Made by a program: the position numbers and the translations under genes. From JADGGV01 sp035715725 (GTDB taxonomy: Bacteria > Gemmatimonadota > Gemmatimonadetes > Longimicrobiales > RSA9), in contig DASTKT010000223.1 in NCBI GenBank assembly GCA_035715725.1, positions 1-64,000 of the forward strand: a DNA stretch of 64,000 bases. Reading direction: 5' to 3'. Within the stretch, counting starts at the first letter, position 1; each line of letters starts with the position of its first letter. The notes below the pieces were generated by a model. That model made no database searches and was not told the origin of the DNA. It was given only the letters and a program-made list of their open reading frames with translations. Of this stretch, positions 55,747-63,183 are shown one piece after another.

Positions 55747-56364
55747 CTACTCGCTCGCGGACCGCCTCCGCCCGCCGCCATTCCCGGACGCGCGCTCGTG
55801 GCCGTTCCAGAGCGCCGGGACGATCTTTCCCTCGGCGACGTCGCGGGCCGTGTGCGCGACGCCCTTCCCGAGATCCTTCGCCGCGGTCAGCGCGGCATGC
55901 CCCATCGTCCTCGGCGTCAGCTCCGGCACCTCGCCGTAGAGTCCATCGGCCGGCTCGACGCCGAGACCGAACCGATAGACCATGGTTCCGCCGAGGTAGG
56001 CACTGTAGAGCATCCCGCCGAGCACACCGGAGCCGGCGGCCAGGTACCCCGCCGACGCCCGCGGGCGACCATCGCGCCAAACGGCCAGCGCGGCCAGCGC
56101 CGCGACGCCCACGAGGTTCAGATTCCGGTGCGTCTGCAGCATGGCGAGCGCCCGCGGATCCTCGGTGTTCACCTCCTCCTGCGCCACGAGGCCGAAGAGT
56201 CCCGCCGCGAGCGCCGTCGCCGCCGCCGCCTTGATCCCCAACTCGCCGAGCCGGCTGAGATCCCGGCGACCGCCGGTCCGGCCGAGCAGGTCGGCCCCGA
56301 GGGCGAGCGGCAACAGTGTCAGCGGGAAATGCACGAGGGACGGGTGAACTTCCTGGAGTCGCAT
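55747..56364 (-). CDS. DUF2231-type membrane protein, 205 aa
   Basis: Four hydrophobic helices in the first 150 residues: HPSLVHFPLTLLPLALGADLLG, AAAATALAAGLFGLVAQEEV, NLVGVAALAALAVWR, SGVLGGMLYSAYLGGTMVYRFG. The HPxxVHFPL motif at the start is that of DUF2231. A basic, disordered tail follows. Starts at 56364 or 56370; AGGAGG lies 9 or 3 bases upstream, so 56364 is preferred. Role unknown, sometimes linked to redox or haem proteins. It lies upstream of the riboswitch. Confidence 0.82.
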   Translation of the reverse strand: MRLQEVHPSLVHFPLTLLPLALGADLLGRTGGRRDLSRLGELGIKAAAATALAAGLFGLVAQEEVNTEDPRALAMLQTHRNLNLVGVAALAALAVWRDGRPRASAGYLAAGSGVLGGMLYSAYLGGTMVYRFGLGVEPADGLYGEVPELTPRTMGHAALTAAKDLGKGVAHTARDVAEGKIVPALWNGHERASGNGGGRRRSASE

Positions 56365-56473
56365 GGCCATGGTCCTCCTCCGAAACGCGATTGGGCCCAC
56401 GGACGGAGGGGGCAAGAACGGTACCGGGCGAGGCCGCGCCGGACGCACGGCCGGCGCCGACGAACCGAGGGCC

Positions 56474-57325
56474 TCAGGTCCGCCCGAGCGCCCGCGCGAT
56501 CAACCGATCCCGCCAACGCCACGGCAGACGCTCCAGCAGCAAGCGCAGCCGGGCATCCCGGCCGACCACGTAGCGCGCTCCGGGGCGCGCCGCCGTGAGC
56601 GCCTCCGCCACCACCCGGGCGACGGCGTCCGGAGGGAGCCCGCGCGCCTCGTTGCCGGCCACACGCCGGCGCGCGGCATCGATCACGTCCCGGTACAGCG
56701 CGAGCGATTCGGCCGGGAGCTCGCCGAGCCGCTCTTCCGCCGCCGCCGCGGACGCGGCCCAGATCGGCGTCGCGATCACGCCCGGCTCCACGACCGAGAC
56801 CGCGATCCCCCAGCGCCGCAGCTCCACGCGCAGCGACGCCGCGATCGCCTCCACCGCGAACTTCGAGGCCGAGTACGCGCCCGTCATCGGAAGCGAGCTG
56901 CGCCCCGCGATCGAGCCGATGAACACGATCCGGCCGCGGGCGCGCCGGAGCAGCGGCAGCACGGCCTGCGTCACCGCCACCTGCCCGACCACGTTCACCT
57001 CGAGCTGCCGGCGCAGGTCCGCCAGCGGGATCAGCTCCAGCGGCGCAGCCACCGCGATCCCCGCGTTGTTCACGAGTCCCGCGAGCCCCCCCGCCGCCAC
57101 ACGCGACGCGACCTCCGCCGCGGCGGACGTCACCTCCGCCTCGTCGGTGACGTCCAGCCGGACCGGCACCAGGCGCTCGGACGTCCGCGCGCGCAGCGCC
57201 GCCCCCGCCGCCGGGTCCCGAACACCCGCGAAGACGCGGTACCCCATCCCGTGCAGCCGAAGGGCGCAGGCCTCTCCGATCCCCTTCGACGCACCCGTGA
57301 CCAGCACGGCATCGCCTGGCTTCAT
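56474..57325 (-). CDS. Short-chain dehydrogenase/reductase, 283 aa
   Basis: Cofactor motif T10-G-A-S-K-G-I-G17 and NNAGI; catalytic S138, Y151, K155 (GSIAGRSSLPMTGAYSASKF). The DVTDEAEVTSAA segment suits NAD(P) binding. A C-terminal basic part extends the usual 250 residues. Substrate unknown; the SDR-family relatives with this form include many steroid- or retinol-like reductases. Start at ATG 57325. Confidence 0.93.
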   Translation of the reverse strand: MKPGDAVLVTGASKGIGEACALRLHGMGYRVFAGVRDPAAGAALRARTSERLVPVRLDVTDEAEVTSAAAEVASRVAAGGLAGLVNNAGIAVAAPLELIPLADLRRQLEVNVVGQVAVTQAVLPLLRRARGRIVFIGSIAGRSSLPMTGAYSASKFAVEAIAASLRVELRRWGIAVSVVEPGVIATPIWAASAAAAEERLGELPAESLALYRDVIDAARRRVAGNEARGLPPDAVARVVAEALTAARPGARYVVGRDARLRLLLERLPWRWRDRLIARALGRT

Positions 57326-57475
57326 CCGAGGTCCCCATCGATGCGGTCCCTGGCGCGACCCGCCGCCGCGCCGCCGCGCATGCGCGGCGGCAATAAGTAG
57401 CGCCGGCGGGCCGGCGAGCGGAAGCCGTGCGCGTCGCGTGCGGGCTGGTTGTCTCGTGCGACACGGCCCGCTATA

Positions 57476-57487
57476 TATCGTCCGATA
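57476..57487. promoter_or_regulatory. Putative PadR operator of the second PadR gene
   Basis: TATCG-TC-CGATA, a perfect 5-bp inverted repeat with 2-base gap, 32 bases before the start codon. It shares the half-site TATCG/CGATA with the site at 7901-7919. Confidence 0.5.
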
Positions 57488-57518
57488 GGTTGTGGGACCG
57501 ATCGAACGGAGGTGTGCC

Positions 57519-58082
57519 ATGAGAGGGCGACACAGGGACTGGTTCGGCGGAGCGGCGTGGGGCGGGTTCGGGCCGGGCGGCTGGAGCGGCTTCGGTTGGG
57601 GCCCCTCACAGGGGCGCGGGGGCTTCTTCCGGCCCGGGGAGGTGCGGCTGGCGCTGCTCTCGCTCCTGTCGGAGGGCGAGGCGCACGGCTACGAGCTGAT
57701 GAAGCGGCTGGAGCAGCGGTCGGGGGGCGTCTACCAGGCGAGCGCGGGGACGATCTACCCGGTGCTTCAGCAATTGGAGGACGAGGGGCTGGCGACGTCG
57801 GAGACACGGGACGGCAAGAAGGTCTACCGGATCACGGACGCGGGGCGGGCGGAGCTGGCGCGGGAGTCGGAGGCGGTGGAGGGGATCTGGCACCGGGCGG
57901 GGCGCTGGCGGGAATGGGGGGCGTGGATGGGGCCGGAGACGGCGGAGGTGGCGACGGCGGTGGGGCGGGTGATCAAGGCGGCGTTCCGGGCGGCGGCGGC
58001 GGGGGGGCCGGCGGTGGCGGAGCAGGTGGAGGGGATCCTGGAGCGAGCGCGCCGCGAGCTGGACGACCTCAGGCGGGCGTGA
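57519..58082 (+). CDS. PadR-family regulator with Gly/Trp-rich N-terminus, 187 aa
   Basis: A disordered N-terminal tail rich in Gly, Trp, Phe (about 1-38) precedes the PadR core: EVRLALLSLLSEGEAHGYELMKRLEQRSGG and GTIYPVLQQLEDEGLATSETRDGKKVYRITDAGR. A long C-terminal helix (to LDDLRRA) follows, as in the larger PadR type. GGAGG precedes ATG 57519. It lies apart from any obvious target. A 10-bp hairpin follows at 58097. Confidence 0.92.
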   Translation: MRGRHRDWFGGAAWGGFGPGGWSGFGWGPSQGRGGFFRPGEVRLALLSLLSEGEAHGYELMKRLEQRSGGVYQASAGTIYPVLQQLEDEGLATSETRDGKKVYRITDAGRAELARESEAVEGIWHRAGRWREWGAWMGPETAEVATAVGRVIKAAFRAAAAGGPAVAEQVEGILERARRELDDLRRA

Positions 58083-58096
58083 TCGGGGCGCGGGCA

Positions 58097-58122
58097 AGGG
58101 GACGGCGGACGGGCCGTCCCCT
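58097..58122. terminator. Hairpin between convergent PadR and anti-sigma genes
   Basis: 10-bp perfect inverted repeat (58097-58106 with 58113-58122), 6-base loop, no clear U-run. Lies between the converging stops at 58082 and 58131. Confidence 0.6.
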
Positions 58123-58130
58123 CGTCGCAT

Positions 58131-59414
58131 TCAGCGGATGCGCTCGAGGAGCGTGACGAGCGAATCGGGGGGCACGGCCGCGCGGAGCGTGAGCGAGACG
58201 CCGTCGCGGGTGACGCTCAGGGCGGAGGCGCCCGTGCGCGCGGGCGGGAGCGCCTCGAGGAGCCGAGCGTCGGCGGACGGCGCCGCGGCGGGCGGCGGGG
58301 CTTCGGGGCGCTGCAGGATCTCGATGGTGTCGCCGGACGGGAGGCGCTGGAGCGCTGCGGCGGCCACGCGCCCGAATTGGTCGTGGACGACGAGGACGTC
58401 GAGGAGCGGGAAGCCGGGGACGAGACGGATGCGGGTCCCGAGCATGACCTCGGCGATGGCGCGGCGGCGGTCCGGCCGGTCGGCTGCGGCCTGGCCCTGG
58501 GTCGGCGCGGATTCGGCCGCGGCGGCGCGGGACTTGGCGAGCGCCTGGGCGCGGCGCGCGGCGTCCGCTGGCGCGGCCAGACCCTCGACCTTCGTGGGGC
58601 CGGCGGTGTCGCGGTCGGCCGCGCGATCGGCGAGCACCGAGGGGGCGGCGGCTAGCGGCACCGGCGACGCGGCCGTGGCCGGCGCCGGGGCGAGCGGCGG
58701 CGCCGGCGAGGCGGCCGCGATCCGGTCCACGTCGTTCAGGGACTTGCCGGGATCGGGGCGGGCGCGGGCGCGCCCCGGCCGGGCGCCGGCCGCCACCGGC
58801 GCCTCGAGGGCGAGGCGGGGGGAGTCCGGGCGCGCCTGGGCGAGCGTCCCGGCGGCGGACCGGGTCGCCGCGGGAGGCGGCGAGCCGGCCGCCCGGAGCG
58901 GCTCCGCCCGTGGCGGCACCGGGGCGGGCGTGAACGCCGACCGGGCCGGCGCGGAGGCGACGCGGGCCGGGGCGCTCTCGTCGGCCGCGGCGGCCCCGCG
59001 CCGCTCGACCCCGGGGGAGAGCACCAGGGTCCGGGCGAGCGTGGCGAGCCCGAGCGCGACGATGATGCCGGCGGCCCAGGCGAGCGTGCGCGGCAGACGG
59101 CGAGCCGCGGGAAACGCGGCTCCGCCAACCGGCACCGCTCCGGCAGCGGGCACGGCGCGGTCCGGGTCCGGCGCGGCGGCGCGGCGGGTCCCGAGGGCGC
59201 GGGCGCGGATCGCGTCGAAGGCGGGCGGCTCGACCCCTTCCGGCGCGGCGAGCGCGAGAAGCTGGTCGGTGCGCGCCCGGTAGCGCTGCGCGCTCTCGAA
59301 CCGGGCGCGACACTCGGCGCAGTCCGCGAGGTGCGCATCGACGAGCGCGCGCTCGTCCGGCGGCAGCGCCCGATCGAGCCAGGCGTGCAGACGCCCCTCA
59401 TCCACGTGCGACAT
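58131..59414 (-). CDS. Zinc-finger anti-sigma factor with long periplasmic part, 427 aa
   Basis: N-terminal H28-x3-C32-x2-C35 (DAHLADCAECRARF) is the ZAS anti-sigma zinc site. A transmembrane helix lies at about 111-132. The rest is largely Ala/Pro-rich and disordered up to about 330, then a compact end (IRLVPGFPLLDVLVVHDQFGRVAAAALQRLPSGDTIEILQ). It overlaps the upstream sigma gene stop by 17 bases, the usual coupling. Signal and regulon are unknown. Confidence 0.88.
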   Translation of the reverse strand: MSHVDEGRLHAWLDRALPPDERALVDAHLADCAECRARFESAQRYRARTDQLLALAAPEGVEPPAFDAIRARALGTRRAAAPDPDRAVPAAGAVPVGGAAFPAARRLPRTLAWAAGIIVALGLATLARTLVLSPGVERRGAAAADESAPARVASAPARSAFTPAPVPPRAEPLRAAGSPPPAATRSAAGTLAQARPDSPRLALEAPVAAGARPGRARARPDPGKSLNDVDRIAAASPAPPLAPAPATAASPVPLAAAPSVLADRAADRDTAGPTKVEGLAAPADAARRAQALAKSRAAAAESAPTQGQAAADRPDRRRAIAEVMLGTRIRLVPGFPLLDVLVVHDQFGRVAAAALQRLPSGDTIEILQRPEAPPPAAAPSADARLLEALPPARTGASALSVTRDGVSLTLRAAVPPDSLVTLLERIR

Positions 59415-59907
59415 GACTTCCCTCCAGCGCGGCGTGCGCCTCGACGAGGCGCCGTCGGGCACGCGCCAGCGTCGTCCCGACGGAGCCGACGGCGATGCCG
59501 GTCTGCCGCGCGATCTCCTCGTAGTCGAGCCCGGCGTCCCAGAGCAGGAGCGCCTCGCGGTCGCGATCGGTGAGGCACTCGAGCGCGCGACGCACCGCGT
59601 CGCGGCGCTCCGCGTCCTCGACCTGGCGGTCGGGCTCCGGCGGCCGGGACGGCGCCACGTCCGCGTCGTCGCGAAGCAAGGTCAGGTGCTGCCGGCGGCG
59701 GATGCCGGTGCGCGCCTCGTCCCGCGCGAGATTGGACGCGACGGTGAAGAGCCAGGCGCGGGGGTTGTCCGGGGCGTGATCGAGCGCCCGGACAAACGAT
59801 TCCTGCGCCAGGTCCTGAGCCCGGTCCGCATCCCATACCTTGCGGTAGAGGAAGCGGACCAGGTCCTGGTACGTGGATCGGTACACTTCGGCCCAGTCGA
59901 CGCTCAC
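59398..59907 (-). CDS. ECF RNA polymerase sigma factor, 169 aa
   Basis: Region 2 (VYRSTYQDLVRFLYRKVWDADRAQDLAQESFVRALDHAP) and region 4 (CLTDRDREALLLWDAGLDYEEIARQTGIAVGSVGTTLARARRR) are standard. The GTG start at 59907 follows a weak site (CACCC). It is coupled with the anti-sigma gene. This is the second such pair in the window; its target genes are not adjacent. Confidence 0.92.
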   Translation of the reverse strand: MSVDWAEVYRSTYQDLVRFLYRKVWDADRAQDLAQESFVRALDHAPDNPRAWLFTVASNLARDEARTGIRRRQHLTLLRDDADVAPSRPPEPDRQVEDAERRDAVRRALECLTDRDREALLLWDAGLDYEEIARQTGIAVGSVGTTLARARRRLVEAHAALEGSHVARG

Positions 59908-60164
59908 GGGTGCAGTCTAACGGCCATGGAAATCGGCAACCAGCCGGTCGGGCTCGCCGGCGGACGACGTCCGCGCGGTTCTGCCCGGTGCGTGTTACCG
60001 GATAGGACGACCGACCGCGTCGCGGTTGCACACGCGCGGCTCCGGCGGCGCCGGGCGCGCCCGCGGCGGCGGCGCGGCCGGGCTCGATCTGGCCCACATT
60101 ATGCGGCGCCAAATGCCGGGCTTTTTTCTCGTTTCCACCTCGTGCCCGTAACAGGATCGGCCCT

Positions 60165-60479
60165 ATGGCTCGCACCACCGGTACCGTGAAGTGGTTCTCG
60201 CAGGACAAGGGGTATGGCTTCATCCAGCAGGACGGCGGCCCCGACGTGTTCGTCCACCACAGCGCGATCAACATGAAAGGCTTCAAGACCCTGCAGGAGG
60301 GGGAGCGCGTCGAGTTCGACATCGTCGAGGAACCGAAGGGGCTCAAGGCGCAGAACGTGGTGCGGCTGGATGCGCCCGAGGGCGGCGCGGGGGGAGCCGG
60401 GGGCTTTGGCGGCGGTGGCCGTGGCGGATACGGGAGCGGTGGCGGCGGCGGCTACGGCGGCGGGTACGACCGGGAGTAG
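60165..60479 (+). CDS. Cold-shock protein with glycine-rich tail, 104 aa
   Basis: The 70-residue cold-shock domain has both RNA motifs: RNP1 K15-G-Y-G-F-I20 and RNP2 V28-F-V-H-H-S33, so it binds single-stranded RNA/DNA. After residue 72 a tail of about 30 residues is almost pure Gly with Arg/Tyr ([26 protein letters not shown], split here at positions 79-104), like eukaryotic RGG regions. Typical CspA lacks it. A hairpin follows the stop. Confidence 0.93.
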   Translation: MARTTGTVKWFSQDKGYGFIQQDGGPDVFVHHSAINMKGFKTLQEGERVEFDIVEEPKGLKAQNVVRLDAPEGGAGGAGGFGGGGRGGYGSGGGGGYGGGYDRE

Positions 60480-60502
60480 CGCGGTCGCCCGATTCCTTCC
60501 CG

Positions 60503-60528
60503 GCGGAGGCGAGGGTCCTCGCCTCCGC
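60503..60528 (+). terminator. Hairpin after the cold-shock gene
   Basis: 12-base complementary arms (60503-60514 with 60517-60528) forming a tight stem; no U-run. It lies 24 bases after the stop codon. Confidence 0.6.
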
Positions 60529-60578
60529 CTGCCTGCCGATGGAGTGACTTCGCAGGGCGCGACGGCGCGCCGGATCAT

Positions 60579-60608
60579 GTGGCAATCTGACGGAATGACC
60601 GTTATATT
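60579..60608 (+). promoter_or_regulatory. Candidate promoter of infA
   Basis: GTGGCA (60579-60584, 4 of 6 to TTGACA) and TATATT (60603-60608) with 18-base spacing in the only AT-rich patch upstream of infA. Site only. Confidence 0.4.
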
Positions 60609-60709
60609 ATTGTGTTTCGGGCTGCCGGTCTTCGAGGCCGGGGCCACCGCGGTGCACGGTGCGCGCACGCCGGCATCGCGGGCGATGAACTGGTCGGGAG
60701 GCCGCGCGT

Positions 60710-60949
60710 ATGGCAAAGCAGGAAGGAATCGAGATGGAAGGCGTGGTAACGGAGGTCCTGCCGGACCGGAATTACCGCGTCAAGTTGGAGAACGGCCACA
60801 CGGTGCTGGCGTACGCCGCCGGCAAGATGTCGAAGTTCAAGATCCGGGTGCTGGTGGGAGACCGTGTCTCGCTGGTGCTCTCGCCGTACGATCTTTCGCG
60901 AGGCCGCATCACGTACCGGCACAAGGCGGGCAGCGGTCCGCAGGGCTGA
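60710..60949 (+). CDS. infA: Translation initiation factor IF-1, 79 aa
   Basis: OB-fold factor that binds the ribosomal A site. The conserved core is [65 protein letters not shown], in segments of under 20. The N-terminus MAKQEGIE and tail GSGPQG are ordinary. Length typical (72-80 aa). GGGAGG precedes ATG 60710. The neighbouring cold-shock gene and a rho gene are also RNA-related, but no single operon is evident. Confidence 0.96.
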   Translation: MAKQEGIEMEGVVTEVLPDRNYRVKLENGHTVLAYAAGKMSKFKIRVLVGDRVSLVLSPYDLSRGRITYRHKAGSGPQG

Positions 60950-61241
60950 GATCGGGCGGCCGGCGCGGGGCCGCGGTCGAGACCGCGGGCGCGCGCAGCG
61001 CAGGTCGATGCGGGGGTGGTACGCAGGTCTGGCCCACTGGACGACCGGGCCTGATCATCGGTCCACCCGGCGCGGGGGAGCTCACCCGCAGCGTACTCAA
61101 TCCAGATTCCAGAAACGGGTTCAGCGAAACCGGCCCCACCGATGGGGTTCCCCGCCGCATGCACGCTGTGGTGCGGCTCGGGAATTGCCGTGAGGGGGAC
61201 GTGCTCCCGCGAGCCCAGTACCCTCCAAAATCGAAGGTCCC
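60950..61241 (+). promoter_or_regulatory. 292-nt structured leader upstream of the second rho
   Basis: No gene. Several inverted repeats are visible, the clearest 61154-61159 with 61172-61177 (GCCGCA/TGCGGC) enclosing an inner CAC/GTG helix. The AT-poor, unstructured-to-structured mix would suit a rho autoregulatory leader. Only a hint of a Shine-Dalgarno (GAAGG) precedes GTG 61242. An in-frame TGA at 61191 excludes any upstream extension of rho. Confidence 0.4.
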
Positions 61242-62387
61242 GTGGTGACGAACGCAGCGCCTCTGGGCGTCCTCGAAGTGCTGGACAACGGCGCCGGGTT
61301 CATCCGGCGGCGCGAGTCGAATTACGTACCGGGGGACGACGACATCTACGTCGCGCAGAAGCTGGTGAGCCGGTTTCAGCTCCGGACGGGGGACGAGATC
61401 GCCGGCGAGGTGGGGAGCTCGCCGGGGCGGGGGAAGAGCCCGCCGCTGGTGCGGATCGAGACGGTGAACGGCGTCTCGCCGGAGACGCTGGGGCGGCGGC
61501 CGGACTTCCAGCGGCTGTCCGCGTTGCACCCGAAGGACCAACTGGTGCTGGAATGCGACCGGTCGGTGCGGGGGAAGACGGACTACACGAACCGGATCAT
61601 CGATCTCTTCTCGCCGTTCGGGAAGGGGCAGCGGGCACTGATCGTGGCGCCGTCGAAGGCGGGGAAGACGACGGTGCTGCAGTCGGTGGCGGAAGGGATC
61701 GTGTGCAACGACCCGGACGCGATGCTGCTGATCCTGCTGGTGGACGAGCGGCCGGAAGAGGTGACGGAGATGGAGGTGTGCGGGTTCGGTGAAGTCGTGG
61801 CGTCGAGCTTCGACAATCCGCCGGACCAGCACATTGCGGTGGCGGAGATCACGCTGGAGCGGGCGCGGCGGCAGGCGGAGCTGGGGAAGGACGTGGTGAT
61901 CATCCTGGACTCGATCACGCGTCTGGCGCGGGCGTACAACGCGGCCGAGCAGGGGACGGGACGCACGCTCTCCGGCGGGCTGGACGCGAACGCGCTGGAG
62001 AAGCCGAAGCGGTTCCTGGGGAGCGCGCGGAACATCGATCCGAAGCAGGGCGGCGGCACGCTGACGATCATCGCGACGGCGCTGATCGACACGGGCTCGC
62101 GGATGGACCAGGTGATCTTCGAGGAGTTCAAGGGGACGGGGAACAGCGAGCTGGTGCTGAGCCGCGAGCTGGCGGACCGGCGGATCTTCCCGGCGATCGA
62201 CCTGATGGGGAGCTCGACGCGGCGCGAGGAGCTGCTGCTGTCGGAGGACGCGCTGGCGGCCTCGCAGCTGCTGCGGCGCCAGCTCTCGGGGATGCAGCCG
62301 GCGGACGCCATGGAGCACACGCTGTCGCTGATGCGGCGGACGTCCTCGAACGAGGAGCTGATCCAGAAGCTGCTGGCGCGGGTGTGA
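61242..62387 (+). CDS. rho: Second, N-terminally short Rho factor, 381 aa
   Basis: ATPase core intact: [100 protein letters not shown]. The cold-shock-type RNA-binding domain starts at residue 8 (GVLEVLDNGAGFIRRRE), so the usual N-terminal helical bundle (about 47 residues in E. coli) is missing. An in-frame stop at 61191 shows that this is not a start-site error. SSFDNPPDQHIAVAEITLERARRQAELG differs from the canonical copy at position 2. Probably a paralogue with changed RNA entry. Confidence 0.93.
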   Translation: MVTNAAPLGVLEVLDNGAGFIRRRESNYVPGDDDIYVAQKLVSRFQLRTGDEIAGEVGSSPGRGKSPPLVRIETVNGVSPETLGRRPDFQRLSALHPKDQLVLECDRSVRGKTDYTNRIIDLFSPFGKGQRALIVAPSKAGKTTVLQSVAEGIVCNDPDAMLLILLVDERPEEVTEMEVCGFGEVVASSFDNPPDQHIAVAEITLERARRQAELGKDVVIILDSITRLARAYNAAEQGTGRTLSGGLDANALEKPKRFLGSARNIDPKQGGGTLTIIATALIDTGSRMDQVIFEEFKGTGNSELVLSRELADRRIFPAIDLMGSSTRREELLLSEDALAASQLLRRQLSGMQPADAMEHTLSLMRRTSSNEELIQKLLARV

Positions 62388-62424
62388 GGTGCGCGGGCGC
62401 CGCGGCGCCGGCGGAGCGAGACGA

Positions 62425-62462
62425 GACGGGGGCCCCGGCCGCGAGGCGGCGGGGCCCCCGTC
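62425..62462. terminator. Strong GC hairpin between convergent rho and a small gene
   Basis: 12-bp outer stem (62425-62436 with 62451-62462) plus an inner 5-bp GCCGC/GCGGC stem. Between the stop of rho and the stop of the minus-strand membrane peptide gene; may serve both. Confidence 0.8.
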
Positions 62463-62472
62463 GCATACCGCG

Positions 62473-62625
62473 CTACGGCGTCGAGCGGCGGAAGAGGCCG
62501 ATGATCAGCATGATCACGGCGACGATGAGGATGATGTGAATGGCGAAGCCGGCCGTCTTGAAGGCGACGAGGCCGAGCAGCCAGAGGATGAACAGAACCA
62601 GGGCGATCCAGACGAGCGCTCCCAT
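62473..62625 (-). CDS. Lmo0937-type small membrane protein, 50 aa
   Basis: A two-helix hydrophobic peptide: MGALVWIALVLFILWLLGLV (1-20) and AGFAIHIILIVAVIMLIIGL (approximately 25-44), ending FRRSTP. This is the lmo0937/DUF5670 family, widespread and of unknown role. AGGAGG precedes ATG 62625. Too short for usual gene finders. Confidence 0.82.
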   Translation of the reverse strand: MGALVWIALVLFILWLLGLVAFKTAGFAIHIILIVAVIMLIIGLFRRSTP

Positions 62626-62807
62626 AAGTCCTCCTGCGCGATGGTGAACGCGGTACGCGGCGCATGGAAGTTCAAGAAATGGACCAGCTTCGGAGGCGGG
62701 CAGGAGCGCTTCCGCGGCGAAACCCGGCGGGTTCCCGGTCGTAGGGGGAGGAGGGCCGGCGCGGCGGGCGCGCCGGCGGCGAGGGACGAGAGGCGAGGGC
62801 GACGTCC

Positions 62808-63152
62808 ATGGCTTCGGCGAGAGAGTCGCGCAAGGTGGTGCTGCGGGATCTCGTGATCTTCCAGACCAAGCTGGTGATCGACGGCGTGAAGGGGCTGGCG
62901 CTGGCGCAGCTGGCGATCGTGGCGGCGGCGGTCGACATCCTGTTCCCGGGCCGGGAGCCGGGGCGGTACTTCTACCGGGTGCTCCGCTGGAGCGAGCGCT
63001 TCGACCTGTGGCTGAACCTGTACGGGCCGGCCGCGGCGGCGGATGCGGCGGCGGACGGGCTGTTCGGCGCGAGCCGGGCCGGGGCGGACACGCTGCTGGG
63101 GAAGCTGGAGGCGTGGGTGCGGGGCGAGGAGCGGGCCCGGGAGGCGGCGTGA
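62808..63152 (+). CDS. Hypothetical protein, 114 aa
   Basis: Helical protein MASARESRKVVLRDLVIFQTKLVIDGVKGLALAQLAIVAAAVDILFPG; one hydrophobic stretch (about 26-45) could be a membrane segment. The rest has RVLRWSERFDLWLNLYGPAAAADAAADGLFGA. No known family recognised. Purine-rich GAGGCGAGGGCG precedes the start. It converges on the desaturase gene. Confidence 0.65.
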   Translation: MASARESRKVVLRDLVIFQTKLVIDGVKGLALAQLAIVAAAVDILFPGREPGRYFYRVLRWSERFDLWLNLYGPAAAADAAADGLFGASRAGADTLLGKLEAWVRGEERAREAA

Positions 63153-63183
63153 GGCGCCGCCCCCGGGCGCAGCGCGACGCGGC

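Noticed and set aside
61015..61040. T-box-like GGGTGGTACGC string in the rho leader
   Set aside because: No specifier stem or T-box consensus, and rho is not a T-box gene.
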